Shown here one piece after another: positions 38,601 to 50,312 of a DNA stretch of 52,559 nt. Source of the stretch: Thraustochytrium sp. TN22 (Eukaryota; Sar; Bigyra; Thraustochytrida; Thraustochytriidae); contig JABLUY010000255.1 of assembly GCA_013306675.1 (NCBI GenBank), forward strand, positions 1 to 52,559. The letters are read 5' to 3'. The notes under the pieces are model-generated. The model was not told where the DNA came from, did no database searches, and saw only the letters and a list, made by a program, of their open reading frames with translations. Position 1 is the first letter of the stretch. Every line of letters starts with the position of its first letter. Made by a program: the position numbers and the translations under genes.

Positions 38601-41600
38601 CGACATCACCAGCTTCGAGTGCGGCTGCAGCGTCGCCGACAGCTCGCGCAGCCGGACCACCACGGCGTACCGCACCTTGACAATCCCTGCAGTCGCCACT
38701 TCTAGGACCGCGGCCTGATTGGCCAGAGACTCGAGCCGCTCCTGAATCGACATGCGCCGGGCGCGCCGCCGCGCGCGCTTGTCGGCGCTACTGCTCTCTT
38801 TGGCAGCGGTACCCGGGCCGGTTCCGGCGCGTCCGCTGCTGCCACGCTTGGCCGACGCCCTGCTTTGAGAGCGCTCGCTCCTGCCTGGCGCATCCAGGCT
38901 CCTGGCGCGATCAAGAGGTGTCCCAGGTGCAATCACGTCGCCAGCGTCGCGCCCGCTCATCGGCCCGTAGCTGGCCGTGCGCGGCGTACTCACGGGCCAG
39001 AGCTCCTGCTCCGCGTTCAAGGCCGCGTAGAACTTCCACCGCTCCGAGGCGTCCTTGTAGGCGACCGCCCAAGCTTCGACCAGGTCCTGAAGCCGCGCGT
39101 GGTCGATCGCGTGCAGCGGGATCTTGGCGCTTGCAGCATTCACGCCCATCATGACGCGCACGTCCGAAAGAGGCTCGTCGCCGAGCGCCAAATTCGCGCG
39201 AGAGGCCGCCGTGGCCAGCATCACGTTCGTGGACAGCCCACGCAGAACGCCGCGGATCTCCCACAGCTTCGGCGCTCGTCTCTCCGAGGCAGCAGACGTC
39301 GACGTCGACCGCCGCGCGCCTACCACCTTGCCCGTGCACTGGCCCACGTCGAGAAGCACAAAGTCCCGTAGCCGCCCGCGGAGCTCCTGCGCCCCATTCG
39401 GGAGCGCCTCTGCGCCCTCCGGAGGGCCCTGGGCGTCGCCCGACTGCGCCATGGTTGGCCGATCCTCGCGCCGTTCCCCGCCCCCACCACCGCCGCTGCT
39501 AGCGCTGGAGCTACCAGAACTGCTTGCGGCCGCGCCATCGGCGGGCGACGCATGGACGCGGTCCTCGAGACGCATCGCACGCTCGGTGCGTTTGGAGAGG
39601 AGGCCACTGAAGCGGCTCCAGCCAAACGTCAGGTTTCGCAGCTGTGCGGCAGCGCGGGTCTCGTCCGCCGCGGGTGCTGAGTGCTCGGGGTGCATGGCGG
39701 CGTGCTGGATCTCAATGTCCACCTCGCCGATGCTCGTCGAGAAGAAGACAGAGATCTGCTCCGTCGTCACTGCCGTGTCCAGCTCCGTGTCGGTGCTCTG
39801 CGTGATATCGGACCTGGCAGAGCTCGTCACCACCATGGCCGGCCGCACGATGCGGTCCAGGCCTGCGCCGTCGCTGCGTCCGCTGCCCCACGCACCGGCG
39901 TCCGGCCCCTTGGACCCGACAGCTGCCAAGCCCGCCGCGCCGAGGCTGCCGCCCGCCGATTCGCCCAACCTGTAGCCGTCCGCAAGCCCGCCGTCGCCCG
40001 TGCCCACGAGCGGCGGCTGCGCGCCCGGCAAGAAGGCAGACGGCCCGCCAAACTCGCCAATCGCGTCTGGTTGCAACTCGAGCTGGTGACGTTGTTGGTC
40101 GTACTGCGCGTGCTTGGAAAAGTGCGCGGGGTGGGCTCCTTGCGACTGCAGCAACGCCTGCGGCTGCTGTGCCTGCGCCTGCAGTGCCTGCCGGCGGCCC
40201 GAGGCCCAGTTCGTGCGCACGCTGGAGAAGGAGTCGCTCGAGGTCGTCTCCGCGCGCCGATGGCCCACCAAGACCGACCCACGCCGCCGTGCCGTCTCCG
40301 TCGGACGCTTCAGGCCCTGCGTATCCTCGCTCACAGACGCAGACTGCGGTCGCAGCCGTGTCCTACGGCTTGCGGCATCGCCCGAAACAGGAGGCACAGC
40401 GGTGCCGCTTGCTTGCTCCAGCTCGCCAATGGCATCCCTTCTGTGGCCTTGGTGCGCGCCGCGACTGCGCGCGTTCTGGCGCGCCTCCTCGAAGGAAATG
40501 TTCAGATCCGTCGAGCTCGGCATCTTGGCAAAGGTGAAGCGCGTTGTGCGCGGCAGCTGCCACGTGCCGTCGGCCGCAGGGGGCTCCGCAGTGTGATCCA
40601 GCCGGTACCCGAAAGGGTTCAGGCTGCTGACAGGCGCCATGTCGTCGTTACGCCGAAACGTGCTGATCTCCTGCTCGTGCAGCTGCGCCGTGAAACGGCG
40701 TCGCGCGTAGTACTCCTTGAGCACGGCGTCCACCTCATGACTCACGGCGCGCGCTGCGCTGATCGCACGCATAAACTCGGGCGACAGCGAGAGCCACGTC
40801 CGCTTCGTCTTGGCCATCGTGTTGAGCTCGATGTCGTAGAGCCATGGGACGGCGCCATCGTTCGCGCTAGCAAGCCCGCTGTGCTTGCGTCGCGCTTTGC
40901 GGATCGGGTTTTCCGTCACAATCTTGTGCATCGCCACGCTCGTCTCGGTGAACGCGCAGTCCACGCAGACAAGCGTCGCCGGCACCACCGCCACCGTGCT
41001 CCACGCACGCAGCGCGCGACGCGTCGCCGTCGTTCCGGACCGGGCCCGCGGCAAAATCAACGGGACCTCCTCCTCCGTGGACGGCGGGACCGGTGCACGC
41101 GCCGTGGGCGCGCTCACGAATACCTTGGTGTCGATGCCGCGCACCGAGAGAGCCAAGTCAATGCCCGCAGGCTTGCGGCTGTAGGTGGCCTTGCGCGGCA
41201 GGGCCTGCTCCGTGCAGCCGTCAAAGACCGCGCGGTAGAAGGCACTCGTGCCAGGCACCAGGCTGCTGGCAAGCCCACTGCTGGAGAAGTCCCCGGCGTA
41301 GACGCCAACGCCACCTAGAACCTCGAGCGGTATCGGATTCAGGTGCGCGTTGCGGTCCAGGTGACACGAGGCGATCTCCTGGATCAGATGCTCGTAGTCC
41401 GGGATGAAGCACGCGATGCGCCGAAATCGATCCAGCACCATGCGCGGCGTCACTTGCGCCGGCCGGCCTTCCTGGCGGTTGTACGGCTTCCACTCCTCGC
41501 CAGGCACGCTCGCCACGAAGTTCTGCACCTTGTCAGGCTCTGCGTGCAAGTTCGGGTCGTCGTACAGCCGATCGAGGCGAATCGCCAGCTTCACCACCTG

Positions 41601-44600
41601 GCCAGCCAGCAGTGCCCACTGGTGCCGCCGTCGAAAGTACACCCCTGTGCGCGCCTCCAGCAGACTCTGCACAGCGTGCACCCACACGTAACTCGTGTTG
41701 TAAATAGCGTGGATGGAGTCGTTTGCGCACTGCGCGCGCAGCACGTCCAGGTGCAGTTCCAGGGCATTGCGCGACTCTGGGGCGCCCTTGACCATAAATG
41801 CGCTCGTCGTGCCGTGCGCGTGCAGCTCGCGGACCGCAAAGGACGCAAGCGTGCTGGCGCTCTCGAAAAAGAGACCGTGCGGATTGCACGCCGATGATGC
41901 TATCGAGGACGCCTCGCCGCCCTCGACCGCCGCCGTTGCGGACCCATTTTCCGCAAAGAGGATGCCGAGGCGAACCTCGAAGTCGTGCAGCGCCAGAGCC
42001 ACGCTGCGTACGGACCGTGGGCCGGCCTCGGCGGCGGCCGGGGCACCCTCGTCGACTTCTTCGTCCTCACCTCCGCGCAAGGTTATGGTCGGAAGTCCGT
42101 CCGACTGCTGCTCCACTGTGACGCTCAGCTCGCGGCAGCAGGCCTGCAACAGGTACGGGACGGGCTTTTGCCGCGGCAGACGGCCCTTGCGGCGCCTCTT
42201 GCTGCCACCCTTGGCGCCACCCTCCTCGGCGAAAGCACCCTTTGGACCGTCGGCAGTCGCCGCCCCCGCCTTGCACGAACCGCTCTCCTGCGTTTCGCGC
42301 TCCGGGATCGGGACGCACGTGTGAAGCATGCGCAGATTAATTCCATGGATGCGCATGTCCGCGCGGAGCGAGGAGGCGACGATCTCGCCGACGTCAGGCC
42401 CTGCCGAGGCCGGCGCCGCCGTTGGCGCGGGGGTCGGCATGTACAGCTTCTCAAAAAAGCTGAGCATCTGATCTACGTTGGGCGCCACCGGATAGTACGA
42501 GAGGAGCACCTGCTCGAGCTCGCGCAGCGCCTGCGGCGTGGCGAAAATGTCAAAGGCCTGTGTCGACTCGACCGTGAGGATCTGACTATGCTGCGCGTCC
42601 CCGGCGCCAGCATGTCCGAGATGCGCGTCGTGCTTCCAGTGCCGTCGCGCCTTCGGCGGCGGCGCCTGCGGCGCCACGGCGGCGGCGCCTGCGGCGGCGG
42701 AGTCCACGTGCAGCGCACATGGCCCGCCGCCCAAGGGCTTGAGTACAGTATACTGGACGGGTGAGTCGCCGACGTTGGCGCGCAGGACGCTCTGCCGGAA
42801 CGAGTTCGCCAGATTGAAGGGCTGCGAACGCATGCCGAGAAGCGGGGCTGGGAACTCGTGCGACGAGAAGCTTACCGTCTCAAGGTCATAGTGGTCCAGG
42901 TAAGGGACCAGGTTCGCAACTTCAACCTGGTGCGGGCGCCGCGCAGTGCTCGTGAAGGACGTCAGGTCGGCCGCCACGAACAAGGGCGGCGCCACATCGT
43001 TCACGCCGCCGTCGATGCCACGCCGCTCGTGATATGTCTTGCTGTCCGCCTCGGAGGCACCGCTGCTGCGGCTGCTGCTTGAAGCCTCGGACGAGGAGCT
43101 GTAGCCGCTCTGTCCGTCGGCCGTGGACTCCGCGCCGCGCCTCCCGCGGCGCTCCACGGGCGGGGCCTGCGGCAGAGGGCTCAGTGGACTGCGCCCCCCC
43201 TGGTCGGTGGACAATGTGGAAGACGAAGACGAGCCGGACGACGAGCTCGAGCCCGAGCCCGACGAAGACGAACCGGACGAAGAGCTCGAGCTCGTGAACG
43301 ACCCGGAGGAAGAGGACGACGACGAAGTCGAGGATGAGGACGACGACACCGGCGAAGACAACGGAGGCACATGCCGCGGGGCCGCTGCGTGCTCCTCGTC
43401 CGAAGACGTTTGCCAGGAGGAGCGTGCCGAGCGAAAGGAGCTGTTACCATCCGAGAGGTCGCCCCCCGAGGTCATGCGTCGGCCGAGCGAAGGCCTTGGG
43501 CTGCGTGGCTCATGCGGCGATGCCGCACCGCTCGCGGTGGCATAGGCCTCCACCTCGAGCGCCGCCGCCTCAAGGCGCGTGGACGATGTGCGGCCCTGCC
43601 CAGCGCGACCGCCGTCTTCGACGCCACTGTCTTCGTCGCCTCGGCGGAGGTGGACTCCGCTGGAGACGTCTGTCGCCTCCTCTGCGTCATCCTCAGCGGA
43701 GGACGCCGAGGTGGACGCCATGCGCTTGGTGGTGCGCGCGTGCGCGTCCTGAGGCCCGAGCCCGTCGCCGGCGGAGGCGCCAGCCGCGGCGGTCTCGTAG
43801 TTGAAGCCGCACAGCTGTACGCCGTACTTGTAGTCGACCTTGAAGAGCTGGGACTCGATGGGCAGAACGAGACTGGCGGTGACGTCATTGAAGTGGCGCA
43901 CCTGGCGCTCGCGCGCCTCGTTATAAATTTCCCAGAACAGCTCCTGCTCGCTGGCCTCCACCTCAAGGTTGGGGATGCGGCCCTGCAGGCAGATTCGCGC
44001 GGCGCCCTTGACAAGGCCCACCTGCACCCACATGTCCAGGAGGTCGTCAGCAGAGCTGGAGCCCGACCCATACGGGTTGAGGAACGTGCTGGCTTCCACA
44101 TAGCGCGCATACGATGGGTTCTGCGCGTACGCGACCTTGGCACTGCCGCTCTTGCCGTTGCGCTCATTGGTCTTGTCGACGCGCGAGAGTTGGCGCAGTG
44201 TGACGGCAACCTCGCCGAGGGACTCGAAGAGCCACGCCTTGTTGGCATCGATGAGCGAGTCACCGCGTAGCTCAAACGGGGACACCACCACAGACATGAG
44301 GCTCTTGCCTGTCGGCACCCAGAGGGCCACGTCCATTCCGCCTACCACGAGCGACACGGTGGACCGGGTGTACAGGCGCTCCTGCACCCGAATGTTGTCC
44401 TCGTTCTTGAGCGACTCGAAGATGCTCTGGTCGAGCTTGCGCAGCGAGAGTCCGGCGCCGGCCGCCCTGCCAACCGCTTCGTCCGCCCACATCCCGAGCG
44501 AACCTTCAAAGCTGGTCTCCATGTCGAGCTGGCTGCCAGAGGTAGGCAGGCGCCCATCTGGCATGTTGCGCGAGGGGCCGCCGAAAGATCCCTTTTGCGA

Positions 44601-47600
44601 GGGGGCCACTCCGACGTTTGCGCCGGCGGAGGAGCCCTGATGGATGGGTGCCGGATCATCCACTGTGCGCACGTTCTTCCAGCGCGCCGCGGCAAAACGG
44701 TAGGCGTCATCCTTGCCGATGACGGGCGCATCCGCGTCGTGCGCAATGACGCGCTCCAGCGTGGCCTCCTCGATGTGATACGTGGCGGTCGCGAGCTTGA
44801 GGCGCGCAACGCGCTTCTTTTCGCCGTACAGGTAGCGTTGGTGGTGCCCGGGCAGGCCTCCGGGCGCGAGCGAGGGTTTCTTCTTGTTGTGCTCCTTCAC
44901 GCGGCGGAGGCGAGCATAGGCCGGATCGGCGTCGCGCGCGTCGATGTCATACTTGGAGCTCTTGGGCGACTCAAACAGGCCCGAGGTGCTCGCATCCGAC
45001 GCGCTGCGAGGAGCGCGCAAGTGGAACTTGCGTCCCATGCCGGGCCGCCGCAGCGCCAGGAGCGGAGCCGCGTCCAGCAGCGTTAGACAGTCGTCGAAGG
45101 ACAACTCGCGCACGCCGGCAGCCTGCAAGTCGGCGGGCGTGCCAGCGTCGTCGACGCGGCCTGCCGGGTGGCTCAGGACGACGCGGCCGATGAGGCGCTG
45201 GCGACCGTAGGACTCATCGTACACGTGCACGACGACATCGACATCGAGCGAGTTGGAAAAGAACACGCAGTGCGCGTCCCAGATGGCGTTCTTGGCGTGC
45301 GGGATGATGGGCGTGCGGAAGACCTGGCCGTTGCACTCGAGCTGCGCAAAGACTCCGGCGCTGGCCAGAGCGCTGGCGCGCAGGCCTCCGTCCGTGGCCT
45401 TGGCCAGGTCCGGAAGGTTGATTGCCTGCTCGAGGTCGACGCGAATCAGGTACCTGGGCTTGCGCTGCACGAGACGCGTCCAGACCATGCGCGGCTGCTC
45501 CAGCAGCGAGCCGGCGCGAAGCGGCGCCTTGACGCCGCCCTCGCCGCGCGCCGAGGACGCCAGGCGCGCCGACCCGCGCACGAAGGAGTCCACCGCCTCG
45601 TACACGGCATGCATCTGCGCCATCTGCAGGTCGCCACGGAGCTTGCCGGCGTTCGCCTTCAAGGACGAGCTGTACGCGACCAGCGGCGCCATGTGCGCGT
45701 TCTCATCGCGCCCATAGAGCCACTGGATGCTGTACACGCCGCCATCCCACAGCAGGTGGCCCTGCAGTGGGTTGGCGAGGCCATTCTCGCGCACCGGTCG
45801 CTTGAGGCGGCGCTGCTTGGACGAGGCGGCACGCGGGTCCAGGTACCGCGGGTACGGGAACGAGCTGTTGGACTCCTTGCGGCTCGCCATGCGCTGGCGG
45901 TGCCGCCGCCGAGAGCGCCCGCTGCCGCCCGCCTCCGTCTCTGGCGCGCCGAGCGAGCCGACGCCCAGGGACCCAGCAGCGTGGCGCCGCGCCCACTCGC
46001 CGTGACCAAGCAAAAGCGGCGTCCCGGGCGACCCGAGATCGCCGCCCGGCGAGAGCGCAGACCCGGAGTGCACGCTGAATTGCGAAGGGGAGCCCGCGCC
46101 GAAGGCGTCCCACGCGGAACCGCCCACCTCGTTGCCCGGCGATGCCAGACCGAAGGAGGGCGACATCTCGCTGGCGGCTGCGGCTGCAGCGGCTGCCGCC
46201 GCGGCGGCGGCTGTGGCGTTCACCGAGGTGGAAATGCCCGGGTTGGACTCTGTGGGCATCTGCGCCGTTCCGAGAGCGCTGGAGGACGGGCAGTGCAGAC
46301 GAACGTGGCTGAGACGCGCGTCCATGTCCATGAAGCGGTCGTAGTTGTAGCGCATGTCAAGCTCGAACTTGCTCATGGCCAGCGTGACGGCGTTGTTGTC
46401 GGGGTCCTGCATCTCGCCCTCCGCGTTGAAGCAGGGCTGAAGGCAGATAGGGAGCTGGACAACGCCGTCAGCGATGTGCAAGCCGAAGCGCAGCTCAAAC
46501 TCATTGGCGCGCGGGCGTGTGACGTGACCGTCGACCAAGGTCCAGTTCTGAAAGGCGACGCGCGAGCGCAGATTGCGGTGACCGCAGGCCGCGAAGTCGT
46601 CCGGCGTGATGAGGAACTGCGAGGCGCCAAAGTAGTTGGCTTGGAAGTTCATGACGGCATCCACGGCCTCCGGCAGCGCGAGAAGGCGCGGGTGCAAAAA
46701 GCGCAAGTCCACCTTGAGCAGGTCGGTGTTGTCCGCGATCTCATTGTGGTAAATGTAGCGGCCGTCAATGTCGAGGCGGTCAAAGGTGAGGAAGCGCGGG
46801 TCTCGCCAGGGCACCTGGTTCTCCGCCATGGCCGGCCGCGGGTGCACAACCTTACGGCGTGGGTGGTCCACGGGCAGGCGCAGCGTGGCGGCGCAGGTGG
46901 CGGCCCACGTGTTGGCTGCCTTCACGTTCTCAAAGCTCAGTGTCCAGGAGAGCTCCTCGCGGGTCGCCTTGAACTCCGCGGCGCGCGTCTCGCAGCGAAA
47001 GTGCACCTTGGGCACCTCCACCTCGACGATGTGGTTGAAGGCGTCGTTCGCGAGCGTGCTGACCACGTTGTTTTCGTTCACATTCAGGATCCAATTTACG
47101 CGGTCCATATCGGCCTGCATGCTGTAGGTGATGGGCGTGAAGAACTCAAGCTTCTCGTCCGCCTCCAGCTTGGGTTTCGAAGTCCAGTCGTTGACCAAAT
47201 CCAGGAAGCAGTTCACGTTCTCGCGCACGAAGCGGACCTCGGACCGCCGCGCACTCGAGTTGAATGACCACAGCTGCGGGCCGTTCCACTGGTTCGAGTA
47301 CCGGATGCTCGTGCGCATTTTAAATTCAATGCTGCGCAGTATCTCGGACTGAGTCACGGACGAGCGCAGCACAGGCCTGCCCAGCGTTGTGTCGATGATG
47401 GTCTCGTACCCGGACTCGTTCGTGGACACGAGTGGGATGCTAATGACCATGTCCGAGCCCGCCGCGATATCCAGGTCGAGCCAGCCGCACGCCACGCCGT
47501 GAGCCTTGGCATGCGATAGCGGGCCGTGGTACTGCGACGAGTGCACGTCCTGGTTCTCCGCATGCTCGTGGGCGCCCGTTTCGGCTGCTTGCGACTGGGA

Positions 47601-50281
47601 CGGGTACGCGCGGTAGTTGTGTTGGTACTGGCTGCTGGCGTGCTCGCGTTGTGCCGTCGGAATGCTGTGCTGCCCGCCCTGAGGCAGGTGATCAAGGTCG
47701 CCACCTTGTCCAGCTACGCCGCCTGAATACGCCACGTTCCCGGTTGCGGTCGCCGCGATGGCTGGTCCAAGGTCGCTCTCGTTGTGAGGCGCCGTAACCA
47801 GGCTCTCGTCGTCAAAGTCGAGCGAGGCGGAGGAGAAGGCTTGGCCGGCGAGGTTCGCGCGCGCCTCGAATTCGGGTGGGAAGCGCGCGAGGCCGTCGCG
47901 GACCACGCGCTTCATCTCCTGGATCTGCGGATTGTCGAAGCCGTACTGGTCTGAGAGCTCCTGGATCAGGTCGAGCTCCGCGCCAACGCGATCCGCCACG
48001 CGGCGACGCGCCTCGCCGGGCGAGTTTGGCTCGCTCATGGCGTACAGAAACGCAACGACGTGGCTCTGGAACTCCATAGCGAGCGGGAGCTGCGGCGCCA
48101 GCGCGTCCAGGAGGTCGACCACCGGGCATGTGGGCGCAATGGTCCGGATGTATGCGCCCACCTTGCGCTCGCGGCCAGCGTACCGTGACCACAGCTCGCG
48201 GGCCCAGCCCTCCGGGTCCTTGCCGGCGCCAGCGCGCACCACGAGCTCGTGCGCGTGATCCGGACTCGTCATGAAGATGCATGCGCGCAGGAGCAGCGCC
48301 TGGAAGTCCGCGATGGTGTCCAGGGCAGCCTGCGCATTGGCCGTCTTGGCAAAGCGCGCGCGCGCCTCGGGAGCAAGGTGCACGATCCACCCGGACGAGC
48401 GTGGCGCGCCCGGGCCGATGCCTTGCTGTGCCTGATTCTGCTGCTGGTGCTGCTGATATTGCGACCCGCTGCGCAGGCTGCCGCGCGAGGACAGCGAGGA
48501 GACGCTCATGCTTCGGTAGCCGCGCAGGCGATGCCAGTGAGGCTGGGCGAAACCACTTTCGGCGCCGGTAGCCGCCGAAGGGCCGGCGCCTGCGCCGCCC
48601 CCATTGCCTTGCGCATCCCCCCCCCGCTCGGCGGCGCCCGTGCTCGCAGTGGCCAGGCTATTCATTCGGCCGCTGGGACCCCTGGCACCTCCCGCGTCGC
48701 CGTCGGCGGCGCCAGCGCCGTGGCCGGCGCCGTAAAAGGCGGCGAAAGAGGTCTCGCGCTGCTTCTGCTTGGTCTCCAAGTCCGCGGCTCGCGCGAAGGC
48801 GTCGAGGTGCTGGCGAATGTTGGACCACACATTCACGCTGGCGGCGCTTTCGGCATGCCGCGTCCCGTCGTACCAGCCGGTGTTACGCACGCGGTAGGGA
48901 AGGCGGACGCTACTGCGGCCCTTGAAGCAAACACGCGCATCAAAGAACAGAGGGATGCGCAGCTCGCCGACGCGGTGCGGCTGATATACGGGCGTCTCCT
49001 GGTACTCCATCGGGTAGAAGCGCTGCAGGAACTGGCTGCGCTCCTGATCCGCCCACGGGCCGTAGGTGAGAATCGTGTGGGAGTCTTCGCGTGCTGACCC
49101 CAGGAGGATCTCACAGGAGAATTCGGGGTGCTTCTTGCCGTCACCGTCGAAAGACTCAATGTGCTCTTGCGTGACGGGCCCGGCCACGTCGTACTTGTAC
49201 ACGAGCTCGAGACGGTCTGTGACGAGAAGGTCGGGTTCGTCCTGTGCGAGGCCGAGAAGCGACGCGGCTGCGCGAGGACGTCGCGTGCGATGCGCGCTGG
49301 AGGCCTCGCCGACGCCGTCGCGACCGCCAGGGTACGCGAAGCCATACGTGGCCCCCGGTTTGCCATTCGCGGGGCGCGCCCCAGGGCGCCGGCCACGCAG
49401 AATGGCAGAGCCGCGCATGTTGAAGGAGCCGTCCTGAGGGTACGAAGAAGACGGATCGAGGCCAGGGTCGCCCCTCCGAAGGCTGCCAGGCCCATCTTCC
49501 TCCTCCTCCTCCTCCTCCTCCTCCTCCTCCTCCTCCTCTTCCCCGGAGATCTCCGAGTCGTAGTTCCTAGGCGCGACGTGGGGCAGGGCCATGCCACCGA
49601 GCACGCCGGCGGCACCGGAGCTGGAGAGAAAGCTGCGTCGGCCATGGCGGCTCCGGGCCGTGCGCCCTGCGCGTGCACCGTGCTTTGGGTCGCCGTAGGC
49701 AGTGCCGTACGTGTCGTCCAAATCCTCCTCCTCATCGTCTCCACCGTCTTCCACTTCGTCATCCTCGTAGTCGAAGGTTCCCCTGACTTCGTCTTCATCG
49801 TCTTCGTCGTCTTCGTCGTCATCGTCGTCATCCTCAGTGCCCGTGCTGGGGCTGCCATCGTGCCGGCCCCAGCTGCGGCGTGTGCCATGTGAGCCGGCAC
49901 CCTGGCTCAGCGAGGCCTTGCGGGCGGATGCCGTGTTCCGCATGAGGTTCTTGATGGGCTTGACGAGGCTATCGTACATCATCTCGTCCAAGCTGTTGCG
50001 GCGCATGCCGCGCGAGACATAGTCGCTCGGGCGCGGCGCCACGGCGACACCAGCTGGCCCGGCTCTCGGCGGCTCGTCGTCGTCAAGGTCGTCCAACGGT
50101 GGCGAGTCGAGGTCCGTGGCGGCGTGGACACTCGAGTACTTGACGTGCGAGTCACCGTAGTTGCCCTGCACGTAGCGCATGCCCTTCTCAAGCTCATCCT
50201 CCGCGTCGGGCGTCCCTGCGCCATTCGGCTCGCCGTCCCCGTTGCCATCCATCGAGCTGTCTCTGGCGGCGCCGGCGCCGG

Positions 50282-50312
<31 letters not shown>

